Assembly (NCBI GenBank): GCA_963383645.1
Contig: OY726563.1
Location: 39,794,831 to 39,858,830 of the forward strand
DNA length: 64,000 nt
Direction of reading: 5' to 3'
DNA from: Muscardinus avellanarius
Lineage: Eukaryota > Chordata > Mammalia > Rodentia > Gliridae
This document shows, in pieces, positions 39,350 to 50,548 of this stretch. Below the pieces are notes generated by a model. It was not told where the DNA came from and did no database searches. It worked only from the letters and a program-made list of their open reading frames with translations. The translations under genes and the position numbers were made by a program. Numbering within the stretch: position 1 is the first letter of the stretch; each line of letters starts with the position of its first letter.

Positions 39350-39558
39350 CGTGCATGCGCGTAGTACTGGGGACTGAACCCGAGAGCATTCTACTTCTGA
39401 GCTACAACCCCTCTCTTTTCCTTCTTTATTTGGAGATTAGTGTCTTACTAAGTTGCAGAGAGCCTTGCTAATTTTCTGAGGCTGTCCTCAAATCTGCAAT
39501 CCTCCTGTTTCAGCCTCCCAAGTACTGAGATTACAGGTGTGTACCACCATGCCCAGTA
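39350..39558 (-). mobile_element. Sciuromorph dimeric SINE
   Basis: 'actggggactgaacccgaga' to 'taccaccatgcccagt'. Confidence 0.87.
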
Positions 39559-39769
39559 ATTTTGGGCTTCTTTATGGCTTGATTTGTCCTATGTTGCTCA
39601 CCAAAGGCTCCTTTCATTTACCTTTTAAAATCTTTAAAGCACACGATGTACTTATTCATATCACAGTCAACCACTAAGCCAAGCATGAGGAGGAGGGATG
39701 GGGAGGGAGTGGAGTGGGGACTGGGTGGGGGCTGGCTGGGTCATGTGTGCATTTATGTCTACACAAGTT

Positions 39770-39977
39770 TTTTTTTTATGGTACTGGGGTGGAACCCAGA
39801 GGCTTTCTACCTCTGGGCTACACTCCCAGACCCATTTTATATTTTATTTGGAAACAGGGTCTCACTAAGTTGCTGAGAGCCTCACTAAGTAGCTGAGGCT
39901 GGCTTTGAACCTGCGCGATCCTCCTGTCTCAGCCTCCCAAGCGCAGGGGTTACAAGCGTGTGCTACCACACCCAGCA
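39770..39977 (-). mobile_element. Sciuromorph dimeric SINE inside L1
   Basis: 'actggggtggaacccagagg' to 'gctaccacacccagc'. Confidence 0.88.
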
Positions 39978-39996
39978 AGAATATTTAAAAAAAAAT

Positions 39997-40206
39997 TTTT
40001 TTTGTGGTACTGGGGGTAGAACCCAGGGGCTTCTCTACCTCTGGGCTATACTCCCAGACCATTTTTATACTTTATTTGGAAAAAGGGTCTCACTAAGTTG
40101 CTGAGAGCCTCACTAAGTAGCTGAGGCTGGCTTTGAACCTGCGCAATCCTCCTGTCTCAGCCTCCCAAGCGCGGGGATTACAAGCGTGCGCCACCACACC
40201 CCCGGC
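39997..40206 (-). mobile_element. Sciuromorph dimeric SINE inside L1
   Basis: 'actgggggtagaacccaggg' to 'ccaccacacccccggcc', nearly a twin of the copy just before it. Confidence 0.88.
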
Positions 40207-41261
40207 CTCTACAAAAGTTTTTAGCTTCATTATGATGTATAAATACAATGCACCAATAAAAAAATTTAAAAAATTAATCCATGAAAAAGTACCACGCTTG
40301 AGTACATCTTTTAAAAATAAAAAAGAACATTTCCTAAAACTAGGCATTTCTTTCTACTTCCTTCCACCACCTTGTGAGACGTGGGCAGTAGACTTCTCTC
40401 AGACAACCTTTTCCCCTCTCTTGCCTCCCATTAGCACTAATGCCAGTTAGGTAACCTGTAACCCTTCCATGATTTGTCATTTCTTAAAGGACAAATTCCA
40501 AGACCCTCCATTTTTTAAAAATAAAATACTTCTGTCTTTATCTCCAGTTCCCAGCAAACTTAAAATCAAAGTCAAAGTCCTTGCTGTATTCAATTTTCTT
40601 TGTTTTTATATACTATCCCCTCTTCCACCCCACGATCCCATCCAGGCTACCACAGGCTACCTAGTCACCAAATCTCTTCTTGCCTGTGACCGTTTCTCAG
40701 ACATTGCTCATCACTGATGACCTTGGCAGCTCTGAGGAATGTCCTTTGCTTTCCAAGATTCTCTCTCATTAGACTGAGGGGACACATTTCGGGGTAGAAG
40801 TGCAGAGGGGTAAAGTGCCCTTCCCGTCACAATATCAAGCTTGCCCGCCATCACTGTGACGTATCACTATTGATGTTGACCTTGATCATCTGACTTAAAG
40901 AGTGTCCTCCGGGATTCCCCAATTTAAAGCTACTCTTTTCTCCCTTGCCCACACTTCAAGTGAGGTTGGGATGAAGGCTGGCATAGGGGCAAGAATTAAA
41001 GAAAAAAAAAGAATCATCTAGACAAATCACAAAAAAATCATCCTAACATCTAACTGAATGAGCTAAGGGTTAAGTTCCATCCCCTTGAAAAGGATGATGT
41101 ATTACAAAAGTTATTTAGAATCCTGCACAGGAGATTTGCCTTTTATCCCCCATTTATTTGTTTACCTAGTCATTTGTTTATATCAATATAGACTCAGGAA
41201 TATTTATTTCATACATTGGGCAATAATCTAATACAATGTTATTCATTTTGTTTTTCTTCAG

Positions 41262-41279
41262 TCACAGGGGGGCGCTGTA
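41262..41279 (+). promoter_or_regulatory. CTCF-like motif
   Basis: TCACAGGGGGGCGCTGTA matches most of the CTCF core. It stands in otherwise A/T-rich intron 4. Confidence 0.4.
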
Positions 41280-41328
41280 ACCATCACAGGAGCTTTCAGG
41301 TTGGTTCAAGTCCCCTTGCCATGATGCC

Positions 41329-41332
<4 letters not shown>

Positions 41333-41384
<52 letters not shown>

Positions 41385-41576
41385 AGGGAGTGAATCCAGG
41401 GGCATTCTACCTCTGAGCTACCTCTCCAGCCCTTTTTCTTTTTTGTTTTGAAACAGGGTGTCATTAAGTTGTGGAGGGCCTTGCTAAGTTGCTGAGGCTG
41501 GCCTTAAACCTGCAATCCTCCTGTCTTGACCTTCCAAGTACTGGGATTACAGGCATGGGCTGCCGCTCGGCTTGTA
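41333..41576 (-). mobile_element. Sciuromorph dimeric SINE with (TG)n tail
   Basis: (TG)n at 41333-41380, then 'tagggagtgaatccaggggc' to 'ttacaggcatgggctgcc'. Confidence 0.87.
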
Positions 41577-41949
41577 CCTGTCTTTTAAGCACTTCCTCAT
41601 CTTCTGGCATTACAGGATGCTCTATTTTCATGTGTATTTCCTGTTCCAGCCCTAGAATAAGCCATTCTGCAAAGGACTCTGGTTCTTTTTATTGGAGAAC
41701 GACATTAGAAACCAATCTGATCTTTAATGGGAACTGGACATAATTTTATTTCATTTTAATTCATCTTAATTTTAATTTAAAAAACCACACATGGCTAACA
41801 ACTACCATACTTGACAGTGTAGTAAGTACTTGGCAGTTACTCATAACTGCCACTAGTCATAAGTATCCAAATACTAGACTCTACACCCATGTGGCTAGCA
41901 TCTGTTTAGAAGGGTCTGTTAATTTTGTTATATGACAGAGATACACTTA

Positions 41950-42054
<105 letters not shown>

Positions 42055-42601
42055 TTACACTGTGATTTTCGACAGTGGGCATAAGAAACACAATTAAAAG
42101 TTTTTAAAAAGTGAAACTCTATTTCCTGCTTCCATTACACCAAGTATTAACTGAAATTACTCCTAAACATTGTCATTTAGCTTTAAACATCAGGTACTTA
42201 AAATGCCTTCTGCACTGCTAATTACTGAGCTTATAAGCAAGGACTTGGTAATCTTTCAGACAAAACTACTCTGGCTGATTATATTAAATTACACTAAGTA
42301 CACATGGATATGTGTAAGTAGATCGTGTTCATAGATTCAACCTAAACTTTTACTTCATGATTCAGGTAGTTGCTTCTAGTTCTGGTGTTACCTTAGATAA
42401 CTATTTTATATATATATATATATATGGAGCAAATAAGTATGAAAGGGACATCTAAGGAGCTTTCTACTTAATTTGGTTTCAGAAAACGAGTCCTAAATAT
42501 CTGTCTATTGGACCTATCTTTGGAGCCTTGGAAAGAGGGACAATAGAGACACATGTGGAGGGATGAGAACGAGTAGTTAGTTCCATTTAAGATGGACACA
42601 G

Positions 42602-42850
42602 TTTTTTTTTTTAATTTTACTGGTGCATTGTAGTCATACATCTTAATGGGGTATAGGATGGTGGAAATATACATGCACACATCACTCATTTAGCTCTTCT
42701 CTAATTCCCACCCCATTCCCTCCCCCTCCCTCCCTCCCATGTTTGACTTAGTGACTGACTTTGATATGTTTGCGAATGTACATCATGTACATTAGGGAAT
42801 TTCCCTCTTCCTCCCTCCCATCCCCTCAGTTAGGTCGCTTTATTTGCTCA
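42602..42850 (-). mobile_element. L1 3'UTR end, truncated
   Basis: A T-run and 'ttactggtgcattgtagtca', then 'cattccctccccctccctcc' and 'cctcagttaggtcgctttat', the complement of 36.49-36.74 kb. Confidence 0.8.
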
Positions 42851-43136
42851 TCTATGGTTTCATCTACATTTATATAGAAAGAAATACATACTGACATAAG
42901 ATTTAGCGATTATTTGGAAAGGTAGGAAAACTGCAACCTTTTCAGTGGTTTTGCCATTCACTAGTTACCTTAAAATTATAAACATACATGCATGCATTCA
43001 CTTCTTCCAAGGCATTAGGCCTGTGGGATATTCTGGTGGTGGGAAGCTCATGCCTGCTCTGAAGCTCCTGAGCCAGGGTTCTTACTTCTCAAGGCAATAG
43101 CTATTCTCATTCCATAGTTAGAATTATCTAGACAAC

Positions 43137-43337
43137 GCCGGGTGTGGTGGCGCACGCTTGTAATCCCCGCGCTTGGGAGGCTGAGACAGAGGCGGAGACA
43201 GGAGGATCACTCAGGTTTGAAGCCAGCCTCGCTGGCTTAAGAGACCCTGTTTCCAAATAAATAAAAAAAAGGTCTGGGAATGTAGCCCAGAGGGAGAAGG
43301 GCTTCCAGGAACCCCAGTATCACAGAAAGAAAGAAAG

Positions 43338-43404
<67 letters not shown>

Positions 43405-43406
43405 AA
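43137..43406 (+). mobile_element. Sciuromorph SINE, 'gcttccaggaacccc' subfamily, (AAAG)n tail
   Basis: SINE 43137-43321, (AAAG)n 43322-43406. The target site 'aattatctagacaa' is duplicated at about 43121 and 43406. 'ggctgagacagaggcggaga' shows a short internal duplication. Confidence 0.92.
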
Positions 43407-43827
43407 TTATCTAGACAAATCACAAAAAAAATCATCCAAACATCTAACTGAATGAGGGCCAGGAACACTTTATATAATTTTTTAAGGCAGCAGATTCCCT
43501 GTATGCTTGTTGAGCAGACATCAAGGAAAGACAAAGCACAGAAAAAGAACCCAGCCCATATCAGGCAGCCCCGCAGACTAGAGGGCTGCGGGTATTCTCT
43601 GGCCTGTGTTATGCACAGAGGGTCTGAGACACAGGCTTCTGCCTGAGGCTGCAAAGAAGATGTCAAGGAAGTTCCTATACCACTAAGCCACCTGCTCAAA
43701 AGAGAACCATCCACGGGCTTGCCATGCCAACAGTCACCAAGTGAGGGTGCTGCCTGGATATGTTATGGAAATGTCTGCGTCTTAAATCACTGCTCCCTGC
43801 CTTTTTAAAACGAAATGTATTTTATGC

Positions 43828-43851
43828 TTATTATTATTATTATTATTATTA

Positions 43852-43889
<38 letters not shown>

Positions 43890-44188
43890 GTGTACTGGGG
43901 ATTGAACCCTGAGGCATTATACTTTCAAACTATACCTCTAATCCACTTTATTTTTATTTTATTTTGTGTGTGTATGTGTGTGTGTGTGGCACTGGAGATT
44001 GAACCCAGAGGCAGTCTACCTCTGAGCTAAACCCCCAGCTTGATTTTATTTCTTATTTGGAAATAGGGCCTCACTAAGTTGTGGAAAGTCTTGCTAAGTT
44101 GTCGAGGCTGGCATCAAACCTGCAATCCTCCTGCAATAGCCTCCCAAGTCCTGGGATTACAAGCCTGACCAATTGTCACCAGGCCCCT
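43828..44188 (-). mobile_element. Nested sciuromorph SINEs with (ATT)n tail
   Basis: (ATT)n 43828-43889, then two ID-like starts (43893, 43985) and one B1-like half to about 44188. Confidence 0.84.
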
Positions 44189-44369
44189 AACATGAAGCTG
44201 GTATTTGAAACATCTTATATGAGAGAACTCTAAGGCTCAAAGGCATATGAGTTTGTCTCCCCAGACACACATTCTCCAGACCCCAGTGCACTGCATTCTT
44301 GCTGCACGAGGTGCCCTGCTACCCAGTTCTTTAGTCCCCACCACTTTCCTTTGGAGGAAGAAGGCACCC

Positions 44370-44544
44370 TGTTATGGTTACAAATAGAATGTTCCCTGAA
44401 GAGTTTATGTAATAATGTTCAGAGTTGATAAAATTGATGGATGTACTAGGTAGCAACCTAGGCAGGTAGGGCATGGCTTGAGGAGGTAGGTCCCTGGGAA
44501 TGTGGCCTTAGGGACTGTACCTGTGTCCTTGAAGCCTGCCTGCC

Positions 44545-44610
<66 letters not shown>

Positions 44611-44832
44611 CCTCCCTCTCGGTTCTGATCTCTATGATGTGAGAGCAGGGGACTCGCTCTCTCCCTCTCTCTGCTTCCCGCTGCCATGCCCTGATATGCA
44701 CAGACCTGGCCTCACTTGAACTGAAGCCTCGAAACCTCCAAAATCATGAACAAATAAATCTTTCTTCTTCTAAGCTGTGTGTGGTCAGGTTTATTGGGTC
44801 ACAGCAGTGAGAATGCTAACCATAATACACAC
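44370..44832 (+). mobile_element. MaLR-like LTR, probable, with internal CT-rich expansion
   Basis: It starts 'gttatggttacaaatagaat' and shows 'ggagg taggtccctggg'-type text. After a (TG/CT) tract it ends 'aaataaatctttcttcttct' and 'tcacagcagtgagaatgcta'. This layout is the same as that of the 56.7 kb element. Confidence 0.5.
44548..44622. repeat. (TGTC)n(TC)n microsatellite
   Basis: Seven TGTC units, then about 18 TC and four CCCT-type units, inside the MaLR-like LTR. Confidence 0.95.
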
Positions 44833-45077
44833 CCTTTGGGAATGTCAATGAAATGCTATGTATTTCATCTTATTCTCATCTGGCTAGAATACAGACACAC
44901 TGACGCAGAGCACAGATCTCCCCTTACTGTTCCTTCCTAGGTACTAAAAGACTAAAAAAAAAGGGAGACAGTAATATACCTCAGTAGAGCTTTCAAGAAA
45001 TTAAGCCTAAGACATTATGAGAAGGTTTGCTTTTAGTGTACCATTCTAAGCTTTATATTTCTTTTCTTCCTTTTTAT

Positions 45078-45291
45078 AGTAATGAGGATTGAACCCAGGG
45101 GCATTCTACCTCCAAGCTACACCCTACAGTTCCCCCCTTTTTAAACATTGTTTGATTTTGTTTTTAAACAGGATCTTGCTAGGTTGCTGAGAGTCTCACT
45201 TCATTGCTGAGGCTGTCCTCGAATTTGTGATCCTCCTGTCTGAACCTCCCAAGTACTGGGATTATACGCATATGCCACCATGACTGGCTAA
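45078..45291 (-). mobile_element. Sciuromorph dimeric SINE
   Basis: 'aatgaggattgaacccaggg' to 'gccaccatgactggct'. Confidence 0.87.
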
Positions 45292-45711
45292 GCCTTACAT
45301 TTCCACATCTAGAGAAATCCTATCCTCTCCAATTCTCCACTGATTAATTTTAACGTGTGTGTGTATATATGTGTGCACACATGTACATGAGAGAGTGCTC
45401 ATGTGTGTGTCTATTGGATAATTTCACCAAAAAAGAAGACTTCTATGAATGAGTCCTTTCCCTGCCAATGCTCTATAGGCAAACCATAAGTGGTAGCACA
45501 AAATCAAAGCTAATTCCAATAGTAACATTTTTAATTCAGAAAAATGGCCCATGTCTGCATGAAGATGACATGTGCATAGGTCAGACAGTCTGGGTCTCAA
45601 TGAAGCTGTTTATATAACATCACTTAAATGGTGAAATACTTAGTATGCATTTAATTGACAATAGGTTTAATAAGAGACAGTAACCATAGTAAGAACTGTT
45701 TAAGAGCTTTT

Positions 45712-45858
45712 TTTACATTTATTTTTTATTTTTCTTCTTTTAACAATTTTTTATTGAACATAAATAGTATACATTTAAACTATATTTGGTGCCCTCTTCC
45801 CCCCGCCCCCGTTTTCCCTTCCCCCCTCCCACCAATGGTTGTCCAGGGTAACCAGAGC
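45712..45858 (-). mobile_element. L1 3' end (second 3'UTR family), short
   Basis: 'aattttttattgaacataaa' and 'ggtgccctcttcccccc' ending 'gtccagggtaaccagag' match the first part of the 48.93 kb copy. Confidence 0.7.
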
Positions 45859-46199
45859 TTTTTAAAGGACTATTTAAAAAGGAAAGAGACTAATAGTTGA
45901 TAATGCAAAGGACTAGTCTGTCAAAACAACTTGAATTGGGAATTGGCAAATTGTTATTTGTATTTCATTCAAGAAAATAAGACAACACATAAATATAAAC
46001 TGTTATTTGAATTTCTCAAAAAATAGGGTTGATAAAGGAAGGTTTTGAATTTCTCAAGAAAATAGGGTCAATAAAGGAAGGTTCTGCAAATGTAAAGTAT
46101 TTTAGCCATCAGACTGGCTTCCATGACCCATGATTTGATTTTCTTTTAAACTATCGAGCTTGATTACACATAAAATTACTTAGTTAAAACACCAAATTA

Positions 46200-46272
46200 G
46201 GCAGGAAGTATAGCTCAGTGGTAGAGCACTTGTCTAACATGAGTGAGAAACAGGGTTCAATGCTCAGTATCT
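46200..46272 (+). mobile_element. ID-like monomer SINE
   Basis: A-box 'tagctcagtggtagagcact' and B-box-like 'gggttcaatgc' of a pol III tRNA-type promoter, then an A-rich tail. Confidence 0.7.
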
Positions 46273-46494
46273 AAAAAAAATTAAAAAAATTTAAAACCCA
46301 CCTAATTATCCATCACCCATCTGATTTGAAGAACAACTCCCAATTTCTCTGTTTAGATAAATAATAACATAGTTTATACTTTTAATAATTATCTCCTATT
46401 ATGTGTCAGTAAACGACATAGAGGATCAAATGATTTGGGTATCCTCGTAGATGAATCAGGAAAATTTATGGTTTATTTGTAGGGAAAATCTCAG

Positions 46495-46585
46495 CCCAGA
46501 GGCAGTGCAGCACAAAGGAACAACACTGGGCACTAGAGTCAGAGAGGGAACGACCTTGACTCAGTTCCACACTATCTATGTAGCC
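46495..46585 (+). mobile_element. MIR SINE fragment, probable
   Basis: 'ggcactagagtcagagaggg' followed by 'gactcagttccacactatct' resembles the MIR 5' half. Confidence 0.45.
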
Positions 46586-47239
46586 TCGCCTGCCCCACTT
46601 ATCATTCTGAGTTGGGGTTCATCAGCGGAATACCCGACATTCTCTACTTGCAAATGCACAAGTGTGTGCTGGGCTGGTGTGTAGAAACACACAGCCTCCG
46701 CAAGTGCCATCACAGAGAAGGACTGATGTGCCCTTCCTCCCACCACTCCTCTCCAACCTGGTAGCTGATATAGTAAGGAAGGGTTGCTTAATCTATGAAA
46801 TGGGAAAAATGGCTTCATCTTGACTTGGTCTTAGCCTTCTTGTACAAGGTGAGGAATCTCCTTGCTCTTCCAGCCTCCATACTGTGAGCAAAAGCAGCAG
46901 CCTTTGGCAGCCCCAGCAACTTCCAGAATCTCTCCGTTGAAGCCTCCCTACTTGTGAGTTAACCAAGCTAACACTTACAGGGCATCTATCTCCAAAACAT
47001 GAAGTAATTATAAGGAAATCCACTGATAAAAGCTAAGCTATGTATTACAACATAGGTTTACCAGGAAATTTGGCTCTTAAAAATCAACTGTTTAATCATA
47101 GGTTAACTCCTTGTGTCTATTTGCGATGCAATGGAAGCCTGAGGGAAAATCTGTATGTGTTAACATCCAACCATTATCACTTTCTTACATTTTTTCTTAC
47201 AGTTTTAGAATGTATGTAAAAACAGAAATAAACATATGT

Positions 47240-47581
47240 AGTTGGGTACAGTGGCACATGGCTGTAATCTCAGTACTGGGGAGGCTGAGAGAAGAGGATC
47301 ACAGGTTTGCAGCCAGCTTCAGCTATTCAGTGAGAACCATTAGCAACTTAGTGAGACCCTGTTTTAAAAATAAAAATAAGCCGGGCGTGGTGGCGCACAC
47401 TTGTAATCCCCGTGCTTGGGAGGCAGAGACAGGAGGATCACACAGGTTCGAAGTCACCCGCACTGGCTTCAGAGACTCTGTTTCCAAATTTAAAAATAAA
47501 GTATAAAATGGGTCTGGGAGTGTAGCCTGGAGGTAGAAGGGCTTCCAGGAACCCCAGTAACAATAAATAAATAAATAAATA

Positions 47582-47628
<47 letters not shown>

Positions 47629-47629
47629 C
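47240..47629 (+). mobile_element. Two sciuromorph SINEs and (AAAT)n(AAAG)n tail
   Basis: B1-like half 47240-47377, complete copy 47381-47563 of the 'gcttccaggaacccc' subfamily, then tail 47564-47629. Confidence 0.86.
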
Positions 47630-47810
47630 CAAGTGTCGTGGCACCTATCTATAATCCCAGTACATGAGAGGCTGATATAAGAAGATCACAAGTTCACAGC
47701 CTTGGCAATATAGTGAGACTCTCAGGAACTTAGCAAAACTATTTAAAATAAAAACAGGCTTGGGCTATAGCTCAGAAGTAGAATGCCTCCAGGTTCAATA
47801 TCCAATACAG
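47630..47810 (+). mobile_element. Sciuromorph SINE, diverged
   Basis: 'agccaagtgtcgtggcacct' to 'caatatccaatacag'. Confidence 0.8.
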
Positions 47811-47828
47811 AATACAACAACAATAACA

Positions 47829-47831
47829 ACA

Positions 47832-47906
<75 letters not shown>

Positions 47907-47912
47907 TATAAT
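47829..47912. repeat. (ACT)n microsatellite
   Basis: Two runs of ACT triplets with one 'ata' break, lying between two SINE tails. Confidence 0.96.
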
Positions 47913-47929
47913 AACAATAACTTTTTTTC

Positions 47930-48125
47930 AGTACTGGAGATTGAACCCAGGGACATTCTATCTCCAAACTATACCTCCAGCCCTAGTTTTTTATTATTTA
48001 TTTTGAAACAGGGTTTCACTAAGTTGCGGTGGCCTCACTAAGATCTGAGGCTGTCCACAAATCTGCAATCCTCTTGTCTCAGCCTCTAAGTACTGGGATT
48101 ACAAGCATGTACCACCATGCCCAGC
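47930..48125 (-). mobile_element. Sciuromorph dimeric SINE
   Basis: 'gtactggagattgaacccag' to 'accaccatgcccagcc'. Confidence 0.87.
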
Positions 48126-48148
48126 CAATTATTATTACTTTTTAAAAA

Positions 48149-48210
48149 GGTTGAAGTTGTAGCTCAGAGGTAGAATGCCTCTGGGTTCAATCCCCAGTAC
48201 AAAAAATACC
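48149..48210 (+). mobile_element. SINE ID-like half
   Basis: 'ttgaagttgtagctcagagg' to 'ttcaatccccagtac'; no B1-like half. Confidence 0.75.
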
Positions 48211-48329
48211 CCACAACATAATAAAAATATATATTATATATATATGTATGTGTGAAATTACTGTACAAACTGTAGCTACTATATTTATACTGGCTAGAAA
48301 CAATTTTAAAACCTTCACAAAACTGCAGA

Positions 48330-48830
48330 GTGGTTTTGACAGAAGAACAAGTCCAATGGACAGGCATTCTTTCATAAAATGAGTTGAGAAGTGTTCCCTC
48401 TATTTTCTGAAAGAATATATGTGAGATTGGTATTATTTCTTCCTTAGATGCTTGATACAATTTGCCAGCAAAGCCATCTGGGCTTGTGGGAAGGTTTTCA
48501 ACTGCGAACTTTCAATTAGCATAGGGCTGGTTTAGTTTTTCTCTTCTCAGTTCTGTTTTGATAATTGTGTCTTACAAGGAATCTGTCCATTTCACCTACT
48601 AGCTTGTCAGGTTTACTTGCATGAAACTGTTCATAGTACTCCTTCAGTATCCCTTTATTATCTAAAGGGTCTATATGGATATCTCCTCTTTTATTCCTGA
48701 TATTGGTAATTTGTTTCTTTCTTCTTTTTTTCACCAATTGATCTAGCTAGGGTTTATCAATTTGAAAGGTATTCTATAGTTCCTAAGGCTGATGCTATAC
48801 TGTCGATTAAGATCTTTTTTCTACAGACCT
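48330..48830 (-). mobile_element. Old L1 ORF2 fragment (reverse transcriptase region)
   Basis: The minus-strand translation includes NIRNKRGDIHIDPLDNKGIL and EYYEQFHA, then EMDRFL, recognisable L1 ORF2p. It also includes the complement of 'atctgggcttgtgggaagg'. Frames are broken. Confidence 0.8.
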
Positions 48831-48929
48831 ACTGAAAAGGCCGCCCTTAGTCCTCATTCCAAAAGAGAGCTGAAATAAGTACCATGCCTGTTATATCAGG
48901 AAGGCTTTTTTTTGTTTGTTTGTTTGTTT

Positions 48930-49285
48930 TACAAATTTTTATTGAACATATTTGGTTTACATTTAAGCTATGCTTGGTGCCCTCTCCCCCCCACCCCCAT
49001 TTTCCCTTCACCCCTCCCACCAATGATTTTCCAGGGTAACCATGCCACATTCATAATTTTACACATGCCACATTCATAATTTTACACATATTCGGATATA
49101 GACCCTCATTAAACAAGTTCAGCATTCCTCCTCTCCTATCCTTCCATTCAAACTTTGCTGGTATTTCCCCTCCATTATCTGGAGTCCCACTAGTATCCTC
49201 TATGTTCCCTAGTTTGGGCATATTAAAGGAAACATATGTATCTTCTCCTTCTGTGCTTGGCTGATCTCACTTAACCTTTTGGAAG
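48930..49285 (-). mobile_element. L1 3' end (second 3'UTR family)
   Basis: 'acaaatttttattgaacata' is followed by 'ggtgccctctccccccc' and 'ctgatctcacttaacctttt', the complement of the copy at 24.36 kb. It carries a 24-bp tandem duplication (catgccacattcataatttt twice) at 49043-49090. Confidence 0.75.
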
Positions 49286-49397
49286 GCTAATTTTCACACA
49301 ATATCCCCACAATGAGTGAGGGTAGGAGCCACTCACACTTTGTAAGGGCATTTAAATACCTTTTAAATAAATTAGTTATTTAAGTAAATAACTAGAT

Positions 49398-49456
49398 CCA
49401 GCCATGGTCCAGTAATCCCAGTACTTGGGAGGCTAACACAGCGAATCAGCCCAGCA
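49398..49456 (+). mobile_element. SINE left-half fragment
   Basis: 'agtaatcccagtacttggga' then breaks off at about 49440, next to monomer unit A. Confidence 0.65.
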
Positions 49457-50117
49457 ATACATGTGGGGCTCCCTCCGACTTGCCCCGGACATTTTTCTTA
49501 CATAGTGTGTTGTCCAGAATTCCAGCACATGTGTGAAAAATTCAAGGTAGATTGGATTGGATTGGTACTGGCTGCCGCCGCTACCGCCATTTTAGTCTGC
49601 TCTGCAAAACTTTTTCTTACATAGTATGTTGTTCAGAGTTCCTGAGCATGTGGGGCAGGAACAGTCTACTTTTGGAGAGATGTCTTCAAAAATTCAAGGT
49701 GAATTTGGTTGAATCTGTCTGCCTCTCCTGAATACTGGCCACCATTGCCACCTTCTTGGTCTCTCTTAGAGTATGTTGTTGTTAAGTATTCCTGTGCATG
49801 AGTGGCAGGAGCAGTCTGCTTTCTAATTTCTTCTGCGATATCCCTCCAAAAATCACTTTTCTTGCAGTGGCGGGCACTACGCAGCAGTCTTGCCTCTAAT
49901 TCTGCCATTATCCACTCTCTCTCCTATATTTCAGATAAGATGCGATGACTGGAAATGTTTCTGTGTGTTGTTCCATTCATCTATTAAATAAAAATCTGTT
50001 GTCCAGGGTTTCTCAGGGGGACGCATGTCCTATTCGGCCGCTACTAACCATCACCGCTGTGGTCATTGTCGCCACTGTAGCAGCAGCTGCAGCCGCCGCC
50101 ATCGTCCTCCCTCTTCA
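49457..50117 (-). mobile_element. L1-5'UTR-like monomer array, unit A
   Basis: The same architecture as unit B. A 5' leader rich in GCN triplets (GACGATGGCGGCGGCTGCAG at about 50100) is followed by 'GAGAAACCCTGGACA', an A/T-rich segment, and two or more monomers ending 'CTATGTAAGAAAAATGTCCGGGG' and GGAGCCCCACATG. A minus-strand open frame at 49666-49908 (80 codons) starts with MAELEARLLRSA and runs through the first monomer. A related frame exists in unit B, but I recognise no protein family. The unit abuts a truncated SINE at 49.40-49.44 kb. Confidence 0.55.
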
Positions 50118-50330
50118 ATATATATAGATATAGATATATTTTTGGTGGTACTGGGGTTCCTGAAAACCCTTCTATCTCCAGGCTACACTCCCATACCTAT
50201 TTTATATTTTTTTAATTTGGAAACAGGGTCTCTTAAGCCAGCGAGGCTGGCTTCGAACCTGCGCGATCCACCTGTCTCCGCCTCCCAAGCACAGGGATTA
50301 CAAGCGTGCACCCACCATGCCCGGCTTCAA
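50118..50330 (-). mobile_element. Sciuromorph SINE, 'gcttccaggaacccc' subfamily
   Basis: 'actggggttcctgaaaaccc' to 'caccatgcccggc'. The target site 'cttcaatat' is duplicated at 50116 and 50328, so the SINE is younger than the sequence it splits. Confidence 0.9.
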
Positions 50331-50366
50331 TATTTTTTAATAGAAGAAAACAGTACATGTCTTTTG

Positions 50367-50548
50367 CAGGAGTTGGGAACCCAAGTATTCAGTAGCAATA
50401 TGTTTTGTCTCCCCACCAAGAGCGGAGGCCCACAGCTTTACCATGGAGAGCAGGCTCTGCTGCTCCGAGCACACCCAGCCCCAGCGCTGCACAGAGGAGC
50501 GCGGCGGCCAGGAGCACCCTTGGCCGACCCGACTATGTGGGGCTCCAT
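50367..50548 (-). pseudogene. CACNA2D3: CACNA2D3 5' coding fragment (exon 1-2 type), retro-captured
   Basis: On the minus strand a GC-rich signal-peptide-like stretch reads VLLAAALLCAALGLGV. After a frame change it continues SEQQSLLSMVKLWASALGGE and then KHIATEYLGSQLLQK. This matches the N-terminus of the calcium-channel alpha2delta-3 subunit as I remember it (LLAAALLYAALG..., SVVKLWASAFGGE, YSGSQLLQK) far better than alpha2delta-1, -2 or -4. The coding match stops after LLQK, roughly where I expect an exon end. It is followed by unrelated sequence with ATTAAA and a short A-run. There is no intron between the signal peptide and the KLWASA part, so it derives from RNA. It is embedded between two promoter-like monomer arrays. 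Confidence 0.8.

Larger units (their letters stand above)
39640..40275 (+). mobile_element. L1 3'UTR end split by two SINEs
   Basis: 'gtcaaccactaagccaagca' begins the L1 part and 'gtataaatacaatgcaccaa' plus an A-rich tail ends it at about 40270. Two minus-strand SINEs (39770-39977 and 39997-40206) interrupt it. Confidence 0.75.

Noticed and set aside
43211..43714. 167-codon minus-strand frame
   Set aside because: It runs through a SINE and the complement of (AAAG)n, giving FFLS repeats. No coding signal.
46200..46272. Possible tRNA gene
   Set aside because: A- and B-box-like motifs are present, but the cloverleaf is not intact and the copy has an A-rich tail. It is an ID-like SINE.
50525..50548. 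Retroviral primer-binding site (tRNA-Lys type) suggested by 'gacccgactatgtggggctc'
   Set aside because: The resemblance needs gaps, no LTR precedes it, and the adjoining sequence is CACNA2D3-like. The first bases of unit B match an L1 5' start instead.
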